A model generated the notes under the pieces. The model was not told the DNA's origin and did no database searches. It saw only the letters and a list, made by a program, of their open reading frames with translations. Made by a program: the position numbers and the translations under genes. From NCBI RefSeq assembly GCF_005048225.1, contig NZ_SUNI01000001.1:496001-560000 (forward strand): a stretch of 64,000 bases of DNA. Reading direction: 5' to 3'. Every line of letters begins with the position of its first letter. The first letter of the stretch is position 1. This DNA is from Paracoccus gahaiensis (lineage in GTDB: Bacteria; Pseudomonadota; Alphaproteobacteria; Rhodobacterales; Rhodobacteraceae). This document shows, one piece after another, positions 30,826 to 39,907 of the stretch.

Positions 30826-33131
30826 CCGCGCAGCCGCTCGACCGCCATCAGCACCCGCTCGGGCGTGGCGGGCGCGTCCAGCCGCGCGGGTTCGCGGTAA
30901 TCGACGACCGAGGCCACGGCCATGTTGATCGCCTCGAAGACGCTGATGCCCAGCATGAAGGGCGGCTCTCCGACGGCCTTGGAGCGCTTGATCGTGCGCT
31001 CGGAGGCCTCGGACCAGTCGGCCAAGGCCACGTTGAAGATGCGCGGGCGGTCGCTGGCCAGCGGCACCTTGTAGGTCGAGGGGGCATGGGTCTTGAGTTG
31101 CCCCTGCTGGGACCACCACAGTTCCTCGATGGTCAGCCAGCCCGCGCCTTGCACGAAGGCGCCTTCGACCTGGCCCCTGTCCAGCGCCGGGTTCAGCGAG
31201 CGGCCCACGTCATGGAGCACATCCGTGCGGTCGATGACATATTCGCCGGTCAGCGTGTCGACCGAGACCTCGGACACCGCCGCGCCATAGGCGTAATAGT
31301 AGAAGGGCCGCCCCTTGCCGGTCGCGCGGTCCCAGTGGATCTTGGGCGTCTTGTAGAAGCCCGCCGCCGACAGGTGGATGCGCGCCATATAGGCGGCGCG
31401 GATCACCTCGGTGAAGGGGATCAGGTGATCGCCCGCTTGGATATGGCCCGGCAGGAAGGCCACGTCCCCGGGCGCGACCTGCCAGCGTTCGGCCACGAAC
31501 GCGACCAGCCGCGCCTTGATCTGGTCCGCCGCATCCAGCGCCGCCATGCCGTTCAGGTCGGTCCCCGAGGAGGCCGCGGTGGCCGAGGTGTTGGGGACCT
31601 TCTCGGTCGTGGTCTTGGTGATCTTGATGCGGGCGATGTCGCATTGGAACGCCTCGGCCACCACCTGGGCCACCTTGGTGTTCAGCCCCTGCCCCATCTC
31701 GGTCCCGCCATGGTTCAGGTGGATGGAGCCGTCGCTGTAGATGTGGATCAGCGCGCCCGCCTGGTTGAACCAGGTCGCGGTGAAGCTGATCCCGAACTTG
31801 ACCGGCACCAGCGAGATGCCCTTGCGGATCACGCCGCCTTTCGCGTTCCAGTCCAGCACGGCCTGGCGGCGGGCATGATAGTCGCTGCTGGCCTCCAACT
31901 CGTCGAAGATGCGGGGCAGGATCTGGTCGGTGACCTCCTGATGATAGGGGGTCAGCTGGCCGTTCTGATAGAGGTTGCGCTTGCGCACCTCCAGCGGGTC
32001 CAGACCCAAGGCGTAGGCGATCTCTTCGATCATGCGCTCGGCCACGATGACGCCCTGCGGGCCGCCGAAGCCGCGAAAGGCGGTGTTGCTGACGGTGTTG
32101 GTCTTCAACGGGTGGCTGCTGATGCGGACGTCGGGATAGAAATAGGCGTTGTCGGCATGAAACAGCGCGCGGTCGGTGACCGGACCGGACAGGTCGGCGG
32201 AAAAGCCGCAGCGGGCGTACCAGTCGCCCTCCACCGCCCGGATGCGGCCCTGGTCGTCGAAGCCCACCGCGTAATCGACCACGAAATCGTGGCGCTTGCC
32301 GGTGGCGATCATGTCGTCGTCGCGGTCGGGGCGGATCTTGACGGCGCGGTTCCAGCGCCTGGCCGCCACCGCCGCCACGCAGGCGAAGAGGTTCATCTGC
32401 GTTTCCTTGCCGCCGAACCCCCCGCCCATGCGGCGCACGTTCACGACGACCGAATGGCTGGGCACGTTCAGGACATGGGCCACCATGTGCTGCACCTCGG
32501 ACGGGTGCTGGGTCGAGACATGCAGCGCAACATCGTCATCCTCGCCCGGGATGGCCAGGGCGATCTGACCCTCGAGGTAGAAGTGATCCTGCCCGCCGAT
32601 GGCGAAGCGGCCCTCGATCCGGTGCGGGGCGCGGGCCAGGGCTGCGGGCGCATCGCCGCGCCGCAGGGTCAGCGGGTCGGTGACATAGCCCATGCCCGCA
32701 TCGCGCGCCGCGATCGGGTCCAGCGCATGGGGCAGCGGGTCATAGGTGATGCGCGCCTTGTGCGCGGCGCGGCGGGCCTGGTCGCGCGTCTCGGCCACCA
32801 CGGCAAAGACCGGCTGGCCCCAGAACTGCACCACGTCTTCGGCAAAGATCGGATCGTCGTTCTTGCCGTTGGGCGAGACGTCGTTGACGCCCGGCAGATC
32901 GGCGGCCGTCAGCACCCCCAGCACCCCGGGCTGCGCCAGCACGTCCGAGAAATCGCTGCCCGTGATGCGTCCATGCGCGCAGCCCGACAGGCCCAGATAG
33001 GCGTGGATGGTGCCGGTTGGCTCGGTCAGGTCGTCGGTGTAATCGGCGCGGCCGGTGACATGCTTGATGGCGCTGTCATGGGCCTGATCCTGATGGGCGA
33101 GGCCCCGGATGGCGGTCCTGTCGTCCTTCAT
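30822..33131 (-). CDS. xdhB: Xanthine dehydrogenase molybdenum-binding subunit
   Basis: This 769-residue subunit holds the Mo cofactor and oxidises hypoxanthine and xanthine to urate. The catalytic glutamate is E722 in VGEPPFMLG. Other Moco contacts are in GGFGGKETQ, AFRGFGGPQG and the GTEMGQGLNTK segment. Length matches Rhodobacter-type XdhB. It sits 4 bp after xdhA and overlaps xdhC. Confidence 0.95.
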   Translation of the reverse strand: MKDDRTAIRGLAHQDQAHDSAIKHVTGRADYTDDLTEPTGTIHAYLGLSGCAHGRITGSDFSDVLAQPGVLGVLTAADLPGVNDVSPNGKNDDPIFAEDVVQFWGQPVFAVVAETRDQARRAAHKARITYDPLPHALDPIAARDAGMGYVTDPLTLRRGDAPAALARAPHRIEGRFAIGGQDHFYLEGQIALAIPGEDDDVALHVSTQHPSEVQHMVAHVLNVPSHSVVVNVRRMGGGFGGKETQMNLFACVAAVAARRWNRAVKIRPDRDDDMIATGKRHDFVVDYAVGFDDQGRIRAVEGDWYARCGFSADLSGPVTDRALFHADNAYFYPDVRISSHPLKTNTVSNTAFRGFGGPQGVIVAERMIEEIAYALGLDPLEVRKRNLYQNGQLTPYHQEVTDQILPRIFDELEASSDYHARRQAVLDWNAKGGVIRKGISLVPVKFGISFTATWFNQAGALIHIYSDGSIHLNHGGTEMGQGLNTKVAQVVAEAFQCDIARIKITKTTTEKVPNTSATAASSGTDLNGMAALDAADQIKARLVAFVAERWQVAPGDVAFLPGHIQAGDHLIPFTEVIRAAYMARIHLSAAGFYKTPKIHWDRATGKGRPFYYYAYGAAVSEVSVDTLTGEYVIDRTDVLHDVGRSLNPALDRGQVEGAFVQGAGWLTIEELWWSQQGQLKTHAPSTYKVPLASDRPRIFNVALADWSEASERTIKRSKAVGEPPFMLGISVFEAINMAVASVVDYREPARLDAPATPERVLMAVERLRG

Positions 33132-33135
33132 GGCC

Positions 33136-34584
33136 TCAGGCTCCTACGGGTTGGCGCAGCCGCACGGGCAGGCCGGGATCGGATTGCTCCAGCCAGAAGC
33201 GGCGAAGCAGGTTGCGCGCCACCAAGGCACGGTAATCGGCGCTGGCGCGCATGTCGGACAGCGGCGTAAAATCCTGCGCCAGCGCGCGGGCGGCGGCGTC
33301 GAAGCTGCTTTCCGCAAAGGGCTGGCCCTGCAGCGCAGCTTCGGCGGCCCGGGCGCGCTTGGGGGTGGCGGCCATGCCGCCGAAGGCCAGCCGGGCGTCG
33401 GTGATCACCCCGTCCTGCACCTCGAGGCAGAGGCCCGCCGCCACCGCCGTGATGTCGCTGTCATGGCGCTTGGTGATCTTGTAGGCGGCGATGCGCGCGC
33501 CTTCCCGGATCGGGATGACGATTCGTTCCACGAACTCGCCGGGCGCGCGGTCCTGCTTGCCGTAATCCAGGAAGAACGCCTCCAGCGGCAGCTCGCGCCG
33601 CGCGTCCCCGCGCCGCAGCACGATCCGCGCGCCAAGCGCGATCAGCAGCGGCGGCGTGTCCCCGATGGGCGAGCCGTTGGCGATATTGGCGCCGATCGTG
33701 CCCATGTTGCGCACCTGCCAGCCGCCGATCCGCAGCCAGTAGTCATGGGCCTCCGGGATGTGGCGGGCGATCAGGGGGGCGGCCTCGGAATAGGTCACGC
33801 CGGCGCCCAGATGGATCTCGTCCCCGGCGACGGAGATGTCCTTCATCAGATGGCCGATGAAGACGGCGGGGCTGATGTCGCGCAGGAACTTGGTCACCCA
33901 CAGCCCGACATCGGTGCCGCCCGCGACCAGCGTGGCCTGCGGCTCGGCCAGCAGGACCTGCGCCAGATCGTCGGCGTCCGAGGGGATGATGGCGCGGTCG
34001 GCGCCGCGCGCCAGTGTGATCCGCCCGCCCGCCATGCCGGCCAACCGGGCGGTGACCGCCGCGCGTTCGCAGGCCAGAGCGTCCTGCGCCTGCCCCCCGG
34101 CGGCGCCTGCGGCCAGCGCGGCGGTGATGATCGGCTGATAGCCGGTGCAGCGGCAGATATTGCCCTGCAGCGCCAGCTCGATGGCGGCCTCGTCCGCCTG
34201 CGGGTCGGTCATCCACAGACCATAGAGCGCCATGACGATGCCCGGCGTGCAGAAGCCGCATTGGCTGCCGTGATGCTCGACCATCGCGGCCTGCACGGGA
34301 TGCAGCCCGCCCTCGGGGCCGCGCAGATGCTCGATGGTGACGACATGGGTGGCGTGGCAGGACGCCAGCAGCCGGATGCAGGCATTCACCGGCTCGTAGA
34401 CCAGCCCGGCCCCGGTCAGGCGGCCCAGCAGCACGGTGCAGGCGCCGCAATCACCCTCGGCGCAGCCCTCCTTGGTGCCGGTCAGGCGGCGGGCCAGCCG
34501 TAGATGGTCCAGCAGCGTGTCCGACGCGCCCACCTCGGTCAGGGCGACCTCTTGGTCGTTCAGCAGAAACCGCAGCTGGGTCAT
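33136..34584 (-). CDS. xdhA: Xanthine dehydrogenase FAD/iron-sulfur subunit
   Basis: This 482-residue subunit carries two [2Fe-2S] clusters and FAD and passes electrons to NAD. The plant-type cluster uses C41, C46, C49 and C69; the second uses C109, C112, C144 and C146. The FAD domain begins near residue 195, with TIGANIANGSPIGD as its signature. It is the first gene of the operon, divergent from a LysR-type regulator 106 bp away. Confidence 0.95.
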   Translation of the reverse strand: MTQLRFLLNDQEVALTEVGASDTLLDHLRLARRLTGTKEGCAEGDCGACTVLLGRLTGAGLVYEPVNACIRLLASCHATHVVTIEHLRGPEGGLHPVQAAMVEHHGSQCGFCTPGIVMALYGLWMTDPQADEAAIELALQGNICRCTGYQPIITAALAAGAAGGQAQDALACERAAVTARLAGMAGGRITLARGADRAIIPSDADDLAQVLLAEPQATLVAGGTDVGLWVTKFLRDISPAVFIGHLMKDISVAGDEIHLGAGVTYSEAAPLIARHIPEAHDYWLRIGGWQVRNMGTIGANIANGSPIGDTPPLLIALGARIVLRRGDARRELPLEAFFLDYGKQDRAPGEFVERIVIPIREGARIAAYKITKRHDSDITAVAAGLCLEVQDGVITDARLAFGGMAATPKRARAAEAALQGQPFAESSFDAAARALAQDFTPLSDMRASADYRALVARNLLRRFWLEQSDPGLPVRLRQPVGA

Positions 34585-34654
34585 GGTGATCCTTCCTCGC
34601 TTGGTCCCGATGCTAGGCGGAAATGGATGGTTGCGAAATCGGGCGCGGCATAGA

Positions 34655-34669
34655 AGACTTTACACGTCT
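34655..34669. promoter_or_regulatory. Possible LysR-type site between xdhA and its divergent regulator
   Basis: AGAC-TTTACAC-GTCT is an inverted repeat with 4-bp arms and a 7-bp spacer, the size of a LysR-type recognition site, 21 bp before the regulator start and 70 bp before xdhA. The arms are short, so this is only suggestive. Confidence 0.3.
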
Positions 34670-34690
34670 CATTGAAAGCGGGCCACCCTC

Positions 34691-35584
34691 ATGTCCTATC
34701 TGGAAAGCCTGCGCGTCTTCGTGAGGGTGGTCGAACTGGGCTCGATCACCGCCGGAGGCAGGGATCTGCGCCTTTCCCCGGCAGTTGCCTCGAATCGTAT
34801 CAAGGATCTTGAAAATCGCTTCGGGCTGCGGCTGCTGAACCGCACCACGCGCAAGCTGATGCCGACCGAGATCGGGCGCGCCTTCTATGACCATGCCCGC
34901 CGGGTGATCGAGACGCTGGACGAGGCCGAGGCGCTGATCGGCAGCTTTTCGGGGCGTCCACAGGGGGTGATCCGGCTGACCGCGCCCCTGGGGCTGGGGC
35001 GGCGGCTGATCGCGCCGCTGGTCCCGCCCTTCTGCGCCGCCAATCCCGGGGTCGAGATCCGGCTGCGCCTGTCGGACCGCAACGTCAACATCGTCGAGGA
35101 CGCCATCGACCTGGCCTTCTTCCTGGGCGAGCCCGCGGATTCGGCGCTGAAATGGCGCAAGATCGCGGATTGCCCGCGCGTGCTGGTGGCCGCCCCCGCC
35201 TATCTGGCGCGCGAGGGCACGCCCGAGGGCCCCGACGATCTGGCAGGCCACAACTGCCTGCTGCTGCGCTATCCCCGCAGCCCGGAATATTTCTGGACCC
35301 TGCAGACGCCCGAGGGGCCGCGCAAGATGATGGTGCAGGGGCGCTTCGACACCGATGACGGCGACGTGCTGACGGGTTGGGCGCTGGACGGGCACGGAAT
35401 CGCCAACCGCCCGCGCTACGACGTGGCGGAGGATCTGGCGGCGGGGCGGCTGGTCGAGGTGCTGGCCGATCACCGCCCCCTGCCCGCGCAGTTCGGCTGC
35501 CTGACCCCGCATCGGCGGCTGCAGGACCCCAAGGTGCGGCTCTTCGCCGATCACGCGGTGCGGGAACTGCGCCCGCTGTTCTGA
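34691..35584 (+). CDS. LysR-family transcriptional regulator, probably of purine catabolism
   Basis: This 297-residue protein has the LysR winged helix-turn-helix at about 1-60 (LGSITAGGRDLRLSPAVASN) and a substrate-binding domain from about 90 that resembles the CrgA/DhcR-like group. It is divergent from xdhA and convergent with puuD, so control of xdhABC-guaD is likely by position. The effector is unknown. Confidence 0.88.
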   Translation: MSYLESLRVFVRVVELGSITAGGRDLRLSPAVASNRIKDLENRFGLRLLNRTTRKLMPTEIGRAFYDHARRVIETLDEAEALIGSFSGRPQGVIRLTAPLGLGRRLIAPLVPPFCAANPGVEIRLRLSDRNVNIVEDAIDLAFFLGEPADSALKWRKIADCPRVLVAAPAYLAREGTPEGPDDLAGHNCLLLRYPRSPEYFWTLQTPEGPRKMMVQGRFDTDDGDVLTGWALDGHGIANRPRYDVAEDLAAGRLVEVLADHRPLPAQFGCLTPHRRLQDPKVRLFADHAVRELRPLF

Positions 35585-35603
35585 CCGCTGCCCTGACCGG
35601 CGC

Positions 35604-36857
35604 CTACAGCCCCGCGACCGCGGATGCGCCGACCTGCCGGAACCAGCGCAGGATCAGGTCGCGCTCGTCCTCCTCCATCCCGGTGATGTTGGCGGGGGGC
35701 ATCGCGTCGGTCAGCCCTGCCTGGACATAGATGTCGCGCGCCGCGCGGGCGATGTCGGCGGGCGTCTCCAGCAGCACCCCCTTGGGGGCGTGGTGGATCC
35801 CCTCCCAGACCGGCTCGCGGGCGTGGCACATCGAGCAGCGGCCGATCACGGCATTGGCGGCCTCGTCAAAGCCCGGGCCCTCGGCAAAGCGCGCCTCGAT
35901 GGGCGTCAGCGGGCGGGCCATCGCCTCGTCATAGCTGTCCTGGTTCACGCCCAAAGCCGACAGCCACATGATCCCGATGAACAGCATCGCCGTCACGGCC
36001 CAGGTCCACCACTGATAGCCCTTGCGCGCGTGCATGGTGTTGAAGAAATGCCGGATCGTCACCCCCATCAGGAAGATCAGCGCCGCGATCAGCCAGTTGT
36101 ACTGGCTGGCGAAGGCCAGCGGGTAATGGTTCGACAGCATCAGGAAGATCACGGGCAGCGTCAGGTAGTTGTTGTGGGTGGACCGCAGCTTGGCGATCTT
36201 GCCGTATTTCGGATCGGGCGCCCGGCCCGCCTTGAGGTCGGCCACCACAATGCGCTGGTTGGGCATGATGATCAGGAACACGTTCGCGGTCATGATCGTC
36301 GCGGTGAAGGCCCCCAGATGCAGCAGCGCCGCCCGGCCCGTGAAGATCTGGTCATAGGCCCAGCCCATCGCCACCAGCGCCACGAACAGAAGTCCCATCA
36401 GCACCGTGGGCCGGTTGCCCAGGGGCGACTTGCACAGTCCGTCATAGATCAGCCAGCCCAGGGCCAGCGACCCGGCCGAGATCGCGATGCCCTGCCAGAT
36501 GGCCAGATCGGCCTTGGCGGGCTCGATCAGGTACAGGTTCGCGCCCGCCCAATAGGTGACCATCAGCAGCGCCGCGCCCGACAGCCAGGTGGCATAGCTT
36601 TCCCATTTGAACCAAGTCAGATGCTCGGGCATCCGCTCGGGCGCGACCAGGTATTTCTGGACATGGTAGAAGCCGCCGCCATGGACCTGCCATTCCTCGC
36701 CATGCGCGCCCCTGGGCATGCCGGGCGCCTTCTGCAGGCCCAGATCCAGCGCGATGAAGTAGAAGGACGAGCCGATCCAGGCGATGGCGGTGATGACATG
36801 GGTCCAGCGGACGGCGAAGGCCAGCCACTCCCACAGGATGACGGTTTCCGGGATCAT
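35604..36857 (-). CDS. puuD: Urate hydroxylase PuuD (membrane-bound, cytochrome c domain)
   Basis: This 417-residue protein has about eight membrane segments in residues 10-300 and a C-terminal cytochrome c domain with haem motif CSMCH (C341, C344, H345). PuuD oxidises urate to 5-hydroxyisourate and can pass electrons to the respiratory chain, avoiding hydrogen peroxide. It starts 1 bp after the uraH stop, forming a uraH-puuD pair that carries out consecutive steps. Confidence 0.93.
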   Translation of the reverse strand: MIPETVILWEWLAFAVRWTHVITAIAWIGSSFYFIALDLGLQKAPGMPRGAHGEEWQVHGGGFYHVQKYLVAPERMPEHLTWFKWESYATWLSGAALLMVTYWAGANLYLIEPAKADLAIWQGIAISAGSLALGWLIYDGLCKSPLGNRPTVLMGLLFVALVAMGWAYDQIFTGRAALLHLGAFTATIMTANVFLIIMPNQRIVVADLKAGRAPDPKYGKIAKLRSTHNNYLTLPVIFLMLSNHYPLAFASQYNWLIAALIFLMGVTIRHFFNTMHARKGYQWWTWAVTAMLFIGIMWLSALGVNQDSYDEAMARPLTPIEARFAEGPGFDEAANAVIGRCSMCHAREPVWEGIHHAPKGVLLETPADIARAARDIYVQAGLTDAMPPANITGMEEDERDLILRWFRQVGASAVAGL

Positions 36858-36858
36858 C

Positions 36859-37212
36859 TCAGCTGCCCCGATAGGTCGAATAGCCGAAGGGAGAGACCAG
36901 CAGCGGCACGTGGTAGTGATCGTTTTGCGACATGCCGAAGCGGATCGGGATCACGTCCAGAAAGCGCGGGCTTTCGGCGGGAACCCCCGTCGCATCCATC
37001 CAGGCGCCGGCGTGGAATTCCAGCTCGTAGGTGCCGGGGGCGAAGGCCTCCTCGGGCAGGATGCGCGCGTCCGTGCGCCCGTCGGCATTGGTGAGCATCC
37101 GGGCCAGTTCCTGGCGCGTGTCGCCGTCAAGGCGGCTCAGCACCACCTCCATACCGGCGGCGGGGGCGCCCCGGGCGGTGTCCAGAACATGGGTCGTCAG
37201 ATAGCCCGGCAT
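36859..37212 (-). CDS. uraH: 5-hydroxyisourate hydrolase
   Basis: This 117-residue transthyretin-like enzyme hydrolyses 5-hydroxyisourate to OHCU. The active-site H8 lies in YLTTHVLDTA, and the protein ends with the hallmark YRGS. The start at 37212 gives the canonical N-terminus; upstream in-frame codons to 37284 lack family similarity. It is the first gene of uraH-puuD. Confidence 0.94.
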   Translation of the reverse strand: MPGYLTTHVLDTARGAPAAGMEVVLSRLDGDTRQELARMLTNADGRTDARILPEEAFAPGTYELEFHAGAWMDATGVPAESPRFLDVIPIRFGMSQNDHYHVPLLVSPFGYSTYRGS

Positions 37213-37550
37213 CGCGGCTCTCCCTTGCTGCGTTTTCCCCGTGATACCCGCTTCCGGCCGGCAATCGAGCCACGGGCATCGCAAGGCAGTCTATAGGGAT
37301 CGTGGACAATCGCCCGCAACCCGCCTGTGCGTCCGCACTGCCCCGGTCCCGATGGTGCCCAGCTAAGACCCCCGCGCGCCGATCGGAAATGCTTTTCCCG
37401 CTTGCCCCTGTCCCGCACCCATCGCTGCCGCAGGATTGGGCAGCGGTCCTACCCGCCGCCCCCGAAAAACCGCCCGTCTCGCGGGATTTTCCCCCTTGTG
37501 CGGGGCGATGTTCGCCGTCACGACAAGGCAGCATCGTCAACGGAGGCAGC
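37213..37550. other. Divergent intergenic region between uraH and the IclR-type regulator
   Basis: These 338 bp separate two outward-facing genes and must hold both promoters. GGAGG lies about 6 bp before the regulator ATG. No tRNA, convincing small ORF, riboswitch or clear palindrome was recognised. The sequence is slightly less GC-rich near 37280-37310 (CAGTCTATAGGGATCG), where a promoter could lie. Confidence 0.5.
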
Positions 37551-38372
37551 ATGGCCGATCCGACCCGCCGCCGGGGCCGCCCGCCCAAGGTGCCGGCCCA
37601 GCCCGTCCTGCCCGGCACCGTGCAGGCGCTGGACCGGGCGCTGGACCTCCTGGACCTGCTGGCCGCCCGTCCCGGCCTGACGCTCTCCGAGGTGGCCGAA
37701 CATGCGGCCCAGCCCCCCTCGACCGTGCACCGCGTCCTGCACACGCTGGCCACGCGCGGCATGGTGGAAAGCGATCCCGCGACCCAGGCCTGGAACATCG
37801 GCCCGCAGGCCTTCCGGTTGGGCTCGGCCTTCATGCGCCGCTCGGGGATCGTGGAACGCGCCCGCCCGATCCTGCGCATGCTGATGGACCATACCGGAGA
37901 GACGGCGAACCTTGGCATCCTGCAGGGCGACGCCGTGCTGTTCCTGAGCCAGGTCGAGACGACCGAGACGATCCGCGCCTTCTTTCCGCCGGGCACCCGC
38001 TCGCCGCTGCATGCCTCGGGGATCGGCAAGGCGCTTCTGGCTTTCGGAGCGGCGGGCGGCGCCACGGGTCCGCTGCAGGGCGAGGCGCCGCTGGCGCGCT
38101 TCACCGACAACACCCTGACCGACCGCCAGGCGCTCATGGCGGATCTGGCGCGCATCCGCCATCGCGGCTTCTCCTTCGACGACGAGGAGCGCACGCGCGG
38201 CATGCGCTGCATTGCCGCCCCGGTCTTCGACCTGTCGGGCGAGGCGGTGGCCGGGGTCTCGGTCAGCGGCCCCGCGCACCGGATCGCGGCCGAGCATGTG
38301 AAGACCCTGGGCGCGGTGGTGGCCGCCGCCGCCGCCAGCCTGACCGAGGCGATGGGCGGCCAGACGCCCTGA
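37551..38372 (+). CDS. IclR-family transcriptional regulator
   Basis: This 273-residue protein has an IclR-type winged helix-turn-helix at about 22-85 (LTLSEVAEHAAQPPSTVHRV) and an effector-binding domain from about 100, ending in VSGPAHRIAAEHV. Members of this family such as AllR control ureide and purine use. Its position inside the urate/allantoin cluster suggests the same role here. The ATG at 37551 has GGAGG 6 bp upstream. It is convergent with the purine permease. Confidence 0.88.
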   Translation: MADPTRRRGRPPKVPAQPVLPGTVQALDRALDLLDLLAARPGLTLSEVAEHAAQPPSTVHRVLHTLATRGMVESDPATQAWNIGPQAFRLGSAFMRRSGIVERARPILRMLMDHTGETANLGILQGDAVLFLSQVETTETIRAFFPPGTRSPLHASGIGKALLAFGAAGGATGPLQGEAPLARFTDNTLTDRQALMADLARIRHRGFSFDDEERTRGMRCIAAPVFDLSGEAVAGVSVSGPAHRIAAEHVKTLGAVVAAAAASLTEAMGGQTP

Positions 38373-38376
38373 GCCC

Positions 38377-39678
38377 CTAATGGCCGCCGAAGAACGTGTA
38401 TTTCGCCACGAACATCGCGGCGATGATCCAGGTCGCGGCATGCACCTCTCGGGCGCGGCCGGTCAGCAGCTTGATCAGCGCATAGCTGATGAAGCCGAAG
38501 GCCAGCCCGTTGGCGATGGAATAGGTGAAGGGCATGGCGATGGCCGTCAGGACCGCTGGCGCGGCCTCGGTCACGTCGTCCCAAGCGACCTCGGACAGTT
38601 CGCGCACCATCAGCGTGGCGACATACAGGAGCGCCGGCGCCGTGGCATAGGCCGGAACCGCGCCCGCCAGCGGGGCGAAGAACATCGCCGCCAGGAACAG
38701 CACGCCCACGACCACCGCCGTCAGCCCGGTCCGGCCCCCGGCCTGCACCCCCGAGGCGCTTTCGACATAGGCCGTGGTGGACGAGGTGCCCAGCAGCGCC
38801 CCCGCCGTGATCGCCGTCGAATCGGCCATCAGCGCGCGGCCCAAAGCGGGGTTCTTGTGAGTCGGCCCCTCGGTCAGCAGGCCCGCGCGCTTGGCCACCC
38901 CGATCAGCGTGCCGGTCGCGTCGAAGACCTCGACCAGCACCATCACCAGCACCACCTGCACGATGCCGAAGGTCAGCGCGCCCATCAGGTCCATCTGCAG
39001 GAAGGTCGGCGCGATCGAGGGCGGCATCGACACCACGCCGCCGAACTGGCTGACGCCAAGCGCGATAGCGGCCAGCGTGGTCACCAGGATGCCGATCAGG
39101 ATCGCGCCGGTCACCTTCAGCGCGTCCAGCGCCACGATGACGAAGAACCCCGCGATGGTCAGCAGCGTCCCGGTCTGCGTCAGGTCGCCCAAGGCCACCA
39201 GCGTGGCCGGGCTGTCCACCACGATCCCCGAGGATTGCAGCGCGATGATCGCCAGGAACAGCCCGATCCCCGCGGCGATGGCGCTGCGCATGGAAGACGG
39301 GATCCCCGCGATCAGCCAGCGCCGGATGCCGGTGGCCGACAGGAACAGGAAGATCAGGCCGCTGATGAACACCGCCCCGAGCGCCTGCTGCCAGGTGAAG
39401 CCCATCATGCCCACGACCGTGAAGGCGAAGAAGGCGTTCAGCCCCATGCCCGGCGCCATGCCGATGGGCCAGTTGGCCCAGAGCCCCATGATCAGCGATC
39501 CCAGGGCCGCCGCCAAGCAGGTGGCCACGAAGACCGCGTCCCGGTCCATGCCGGTCGTGGCCAGGATGTCTGGATTGACGAAGATGATATAGGCCATCGT
39601 CAGGAAGGTGGTGATGCCGGCGATCACCTCGGTCCTGACGCTGGTTCCCTTGTCCGACAGCTTGAAGTAACGGTCCAT
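38377..39678 (-). CDS. NCS2-family purine permease (AzgA/GhxP-like)
   Basis: This 433-residue transporter has about 12-14 membrane segments and the AzgA-type features GITTFLTMAYIIFVNP, GMGLNAFFAF and the GTSSTTAYVESASG motif. This branch takes up adenine, guanine or hypoxanthine by proton symport, which fits the guanine deaminase and xanthine dehydrogenase nearby. It is divergent from the allantoinase fusion gene across a 229-bp promoter region. Confidence 0.92.
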   Translation of the reverse strand: MDRYFKLSDKGTSVRTEVIAGITTFLTMAYIIFVNPDILATTGMDRDAVFVATCLAAALGSLIMGLWANWPIGMAPGMGLNAFFAFTVVGMMGFTWQQALGAVFISGLIFLFLSATGIRRWLIAGIPSSMRSAIAAGIGLFLAIIALQSSGIVVDSPATLVALGDLTQTGTLLTIAGFFVIVALDALKVTGAILIGILVTTLAAIALGVSQFGGVVSMPPSIAPTFLQMDLMGALTFGIVQVVLVMVLVEVFDATGTLIGVAKRAGLLTEGPTHKNPALGRALMADSTAITAGALLGTSSTTAYVESASGVQAGGRTGLTAVVVGVLFLAAMFFAPLAGAVPAYATAPALLYVATLMVRELSEVAWDDVTEAAPAVLTAIAMPFTYSIANGLAFGFISYALIKLLTGRAREVHAATWIIAAMFVAKYTFFGGH

Positions 39679-39772
39679 GACCCCCCCTTTGGCAGCGGCC
39701 TTGTCGGGCTGCCTTTGCGCGGCAGCCTGGGCCCGTCGGGCCTGTGCGACAATGCCCGCCCGCCCGCAAGTC

Positions 39773-39791
39773 TTTCAATGCTCGATTGAAA
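39773..39791. promoter_or_regulatory. Perfect palindrome in the purine permease-puuE divergent promoter
   Basis: TTTCAAT-GCTCG-ATTGAAA has perfect 7-bp arms and a 5-bp spacer. It lies 94 bp from the permease start and 116 bp from the puuE start. It looks like an operator for a dimeric regulator; the LysR or IclR protein of this cluster is a candidate, by position only. Confidence 0.55.
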
Positions 39792-39907
39792 AGCAGTGGG
39801 ATCTTTGCGGTTTCCTTGATACAGAATGCGGCGTCTGCCTGCTTGCCGTCGCCCGCGCTGCGCGCTTTTCTGGCAGCGTCACGACCTATGGCTCAAAGGG
39901 GACTTCG

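Noticed and set aside
37302..37550. N-terminal extension of the IclR-type regulator
   Set aside because: Residues are low-complexity without family similarity, and GGAGG precedes the ATG at 37551.
39677..39907. N-terminal extension of the puuE fusion gene
   Set aside because: It spans the promoter palindrome and does not resemble the family; AAAGGGG precedes the ATG at 39908.
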